From: DRTC01 sp964521025
GTDB lineage: Bacteria > Cloacimonadota > Cloacimonadia > Cloacimonadales > TCS61
DNA length: 64,000 bases
NCBI GenBank assembly: GCA_964521025.1
Contig: CAZFPK010000003.1
Span: forward strand, 62,001-126,000
Reading direction: 5' to 3'
Shown: positions 61,803-64,000 of the stretch, in pieces
Layout of the letters: every line of letters begins with the position of its first letter
Numbering within the stretch: the stretch's first letter is position 1
Translations under genes and position numbers: made by a program
The notes under the pieces: generated by a model
Database searches by the model: none
Told to the model about the DNA's origin: nothing
What the model saw: only the letters and a program-made list of their open reading frames with translations

Positions 61803-64000
61803 TTAAACCGCCATAAACCACTTCCCGATATGATCATAGATCTCGATAGTAGTTGCCGGGATGATAGTTTTTGCCGGCACGGTTTCCTTAAAATATTTCC
61901 CGTAAAATTTAGTGAGGATGCGATTATCGAGAACCAGCACCAGACCTTTGTCGGTTTTATTGCGGATCAGACGACCGAAACCCTGACGATATTTTAATAA
62001 TGCATTGGGCAGCATATAATGCATGAACGAATCTTTTCCTTCGCTCCTCAATTTTTCCAAATACGCTTCCGTGATCGGCTCGGTCGGAACCAGGAACGGC
62101 AGTTTATACAGGATCAATAACGAGAGAGATTCTCCCGGTACATCGATCCCTTCCCAGAATGAATTCGTTCCCAAAAGCACGGCACTTTTGTTCAGTTTAA
62201 ATTCTTTCAGCATCGCGGTTCTGCCGATACCTTTTCCCTGCGTAAGAAGTTGGATATCTTCTTTATAAAAAGTTTCGCTGATCTCCTCGTAAACTTTATT
62301 CAGATCTTTGTAGGAAGTAAACAGCACCATAGTTCCGGTTTTGGATATTTCCACACTTTTCTTGATCAGTTCAATACTTTGAGCAGAGAAGAAACGGTCT
62401 CGCGGTTCGGGTAGAAAACCGGAAACCAAAACGATTGCCTGTTTATCAAAATCAAAAGGAGAGGGAACGATCTTTTCCTGCACAAAATCTTTGTCCAACA
62501 GATCCAATCCCATCCTATTGGCGTAGTATTTGAATTTTCCGCGAATAGCGATCGTTGCCGAAGTGAAGACAATCGATTTTACCTTTTTATAAAGAAGATC
62601 GTTCATCAGTTGATTAACATTGAGCGGAGCATAATTCAAGATGCCGTTGGGATATTTATCATCCGCAACTCTAAAATTTTCCAACCAATATGCAAAGTCC
62701 TTAAATTCCGGGTTATAAAGTTGATGGAAATTGTCGTTGAATTCACCTAATCTTTTGAGAACTCCATCGACATTATCCAGGTTCGTAATATAATTTTTGA
62801 AAACCTTGCTGCTGATAGTGGAAAGCGATTCCCGAATTGCCATCATCACTTTATTGATCTCTTTCCAGAACTCGATGAACTCGCTCAAATAACTGTTTAT
62901 AAAGGGAAAATCTTCCGTTGACTTGATCCTCAATTTACCATATCTTCCCTGCTTTTCTACAACTTCCCCGATTTTTTTAAAAAGTTCGGAAAAGATGTAT
63001 TTCCTTCTTTCCAAAAGATCTATCGCTTCTTGAGATTTCGTGATCAGAAAATCCTTTTTCGCTTTTTCGACGGCACTTCCGGTCGTATCTGCTTTCAGTT
63101 TGGGTAGAACTCCGGTCTGGAATTTTTTACGGGTTGCGAACATGGAGGAAAAGAAATTATTTATATCTGCATAAGAGAGACTCAAACCGAGTTCGGCAGG
63201 AGCTATATGCGGCAGGTTGTGGGCTTCGTCGATGAGCAAATTTTTATATTCTCCCAGCACCGCATTTTTGCTTTTCATATCGTTCAAAAGCAGGTGATGA
63301 TTGATGATGACCAGGTTGGAATCTTCTGCTTTTCTGCGGATATCCATCAAATAACATTTCCTGAAAAAAGAGCATTTTTTGCCCTGGCAGAAATGACGGT
63401 CTGCCGAAAGTTTTTTCCAGATGCTGTTATCTCTTTTCAGGTTGAAAGAAGTATTTTCAGAGATTTCACCTGTTTTAGTGAATTCTTTCCAGACGATCAA
63501 ATTCATAAAACCTTTGGCTTCATAAGGAGAGAAATGTTTTTCAAATTCGAGTGAAGATTCCGCCCATTTTTTCTCGCAGATGTAATTGCTTCTGCCTTTC
63601 AGGAGAGTTGCTGTGAACGGAACTTCGACGCAGTTTTCAACGGTGGGAATGTCTTTATAAAAAAGTTGCTCCTGCAGATTTTTCGTATTCGTGGAAATGA
63701 TGATCTTTGTATTTTTTTTATGGGAATGCTTGATCGCCGGGATCAAATATGCCAGGGTTTTTCCGATTCCGGTTCCGGCTTCGACCAACAGATATTCTTC
63801 TTCCCGGAAATTATGCAAAACTGCTCTCGACATCTCGATCTGACCCTCGCGGATCTCGTAATTCTCAAATTTCTGCGAGAACAGGCCCTTAGCTTCGAAT
63901 ACTTCCGAAATGGTCGGATCGACAACTTTTTCCGGTTTATGTTCGATGAAATTCCGGTTATGGAAATCGATCTTTGGTTCTTGTTTGGAAAGTAATGCAT
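61803..64000 (-). CDS. dinG: DinG-family ATP-dependent DNA helicase (5' end outside window)
   Basis: An XPD/DinG-type SF2 helicase; the frame is open to the window edge. The readable N-terminal part contains ISEVFEAKGLFSQKFENYEIREGQIEM (Q-like motif), then Walker A VEAGTGIGKTLAYLIP, motif II LLIDEAHNLPHIAP, SATIAIRG, and motif VI KYRQGFGRLIRNKTDKG. Four cysteines lie between motifs I and II (CEKKW, CQGKKCSFFRKC), probably binding a 4Fe-4S cluster as in DinG/XPD. The upstream portion may include the exonuclease domain some members have. The apparent ATG at 63833 would cut into the Q motif, so the real start is outside. Confidence 0.9.
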   Translation of the reverse strand, partial: ALLSKQEPKIDFHNRNFIEHKPEKVVDPTISEVFEAKGLFSQKFENYEIREGQIEMSRAVLHNFREEEYLLVEAGTGIGKTLAYLIPAIKHSHKKNTKIIISTNTKNLQEQLFYKDIPTVENCVEVPFTATLLKGRSNYICEKKWAESSLEFEKHFSPYEAKGFMNLIVWKEFTKTGEISENTSFNLKRDNSIWKKLSADRHFCQGKKCSFFRKCYLMDIRRKAEDSNLVIINHHLLLNDMKSKNAVLGEYKNLLIDEAHNLPHIAPAELGLSLSYADINNFFSSMFATRKKFQTGVLPKLKADTTGSAVEKAKKDFLITKSQEAIDLLERRKYIFSELFKKIGEVVEKQGRYGKLRIKSTEDFPFINSYLSEFIEFWKEINKVMMAIRESLSTISSKVFKNYITNLDNVDGVLKRLGEFNDNFHQLYNPEFKDFAYWLENFRVADDKYPNGILNYAPLNVNQLMNDLLYKKVKSIVFTSATIAIRGKFKYYANRMGLDLLDKDFVQEKIVPSPFDFDKQAIVLVSGFLPEPRDRFFSAQSIELIKKSVEISKTGTMVLFTSYKDLNKVYEEISETFYKEDIQLLTQGKGIGRTAMLKEFKLNKSAVLLGTNSFWEGIDVPGESLSLLILYKLPFLVPTEPITEAYLEKLRSEGKDSFMHYMLPNALLKYRQGFGRLIRNKTDKGLVLVLDNRILTKFYGKYFKETVPAKTIIPATTIEIYDHIGKWFMAV

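Noticed and set aside
1..64000. tRNA or rRNA genes
   Set aside because: I looked in the intergenic gaps for T-loop GGTTCGAATCC-type sequence with matching acceptor stems and found none; a covariance-model scan could still find one.

Overview
The window looks like an AT-rich genome of an uncultured, probably anaerobic bacterium of the FCB superphylum; Cloacimonadota or a close relative is my best guess. The reasons are secreted proteins ending in a FlgD-like Ig / beta-strand sorting tail (9938-13105 and 59742-61541), lamin-tail repeats, a gingipain-type (C25) protein, an Hcp/ferredoxin/Rrf2 oxidative-nitrosative stress cluster, and many short palindromic intergenic elements. There is no rRNA or tRNA gene that I can see. 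The phylum assignment is inference; the S3, L2, RpoA and EF-Tu sequences present here would settle it.

Left part, 1-27 kb (accessory). It opens with the 3' end of a BREX phage-defence locus (PglZ, then a short BrxL) followed by a RhuM-family gene. A housekeeping interval follows (MazG, an orphan sensor kinase, the NAD(P)HX repair enzyme), then an AAA ATPase-nuclease, a large secreted lamin-tail protein, ComM, and a SatD/DUF3307 pair. From 16.5 to 25.2 kb lies a second defence-like cluster: a PLD-SNF2 helicase, an XRE/ImmA-IrrE regulator with its own inverted-repeat operator, a PIN-like protein, and a large Eco57I-type DNA methyltransferase. The methyltransferase gene carries an in-frame insertion made of three hairpins. 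Directly downstream are a perfect 44-bp palindrome, 47-bp tandem repeats, and a REP-associated transposase gene that contains the same palindrome inside its own reading frame. Beyond it is a stranded copy of the methyltransferase's last 33 codons.

Middle, 27-42 kb. On the minus strand, rpmH-rnpA-yidD-[DUF4160-DUF2442]-yidC-jag-MBL is the classic membrane-insertase cluster interrupted by a small toxin-antitoxin-like pair. The DUF4160 member is frameshifted in a T run. A giant CPBP-type membrane protease with a duplicated extracytoplasmic domain faces it. GNAT and Fic genes follow, then a plus-strand redox cluster: Rrf2 regulator with a palindromic operator over its promoter, cupin, ferredoxin and hydroxylamine reductase. 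Next is a decayed MNT/HEPN module.

Right part, 42-64 kb. An uninterrupted minus-strand S10-spc-alpha superoperon runs from tuf to rplQ (28 ribosomal protein genes plus tuf, secY, map, infA and rpoA) and ends at a strong bidirectional terminator. adk is missing from between secY and map. L30 carries an extraordinary lysine-rich tail. Beyond are a pilin-like small protein, the C25-like protein with an apparently missing catalytic cysteine, and the 3' part of a DinG-family helicase that runs off the window.
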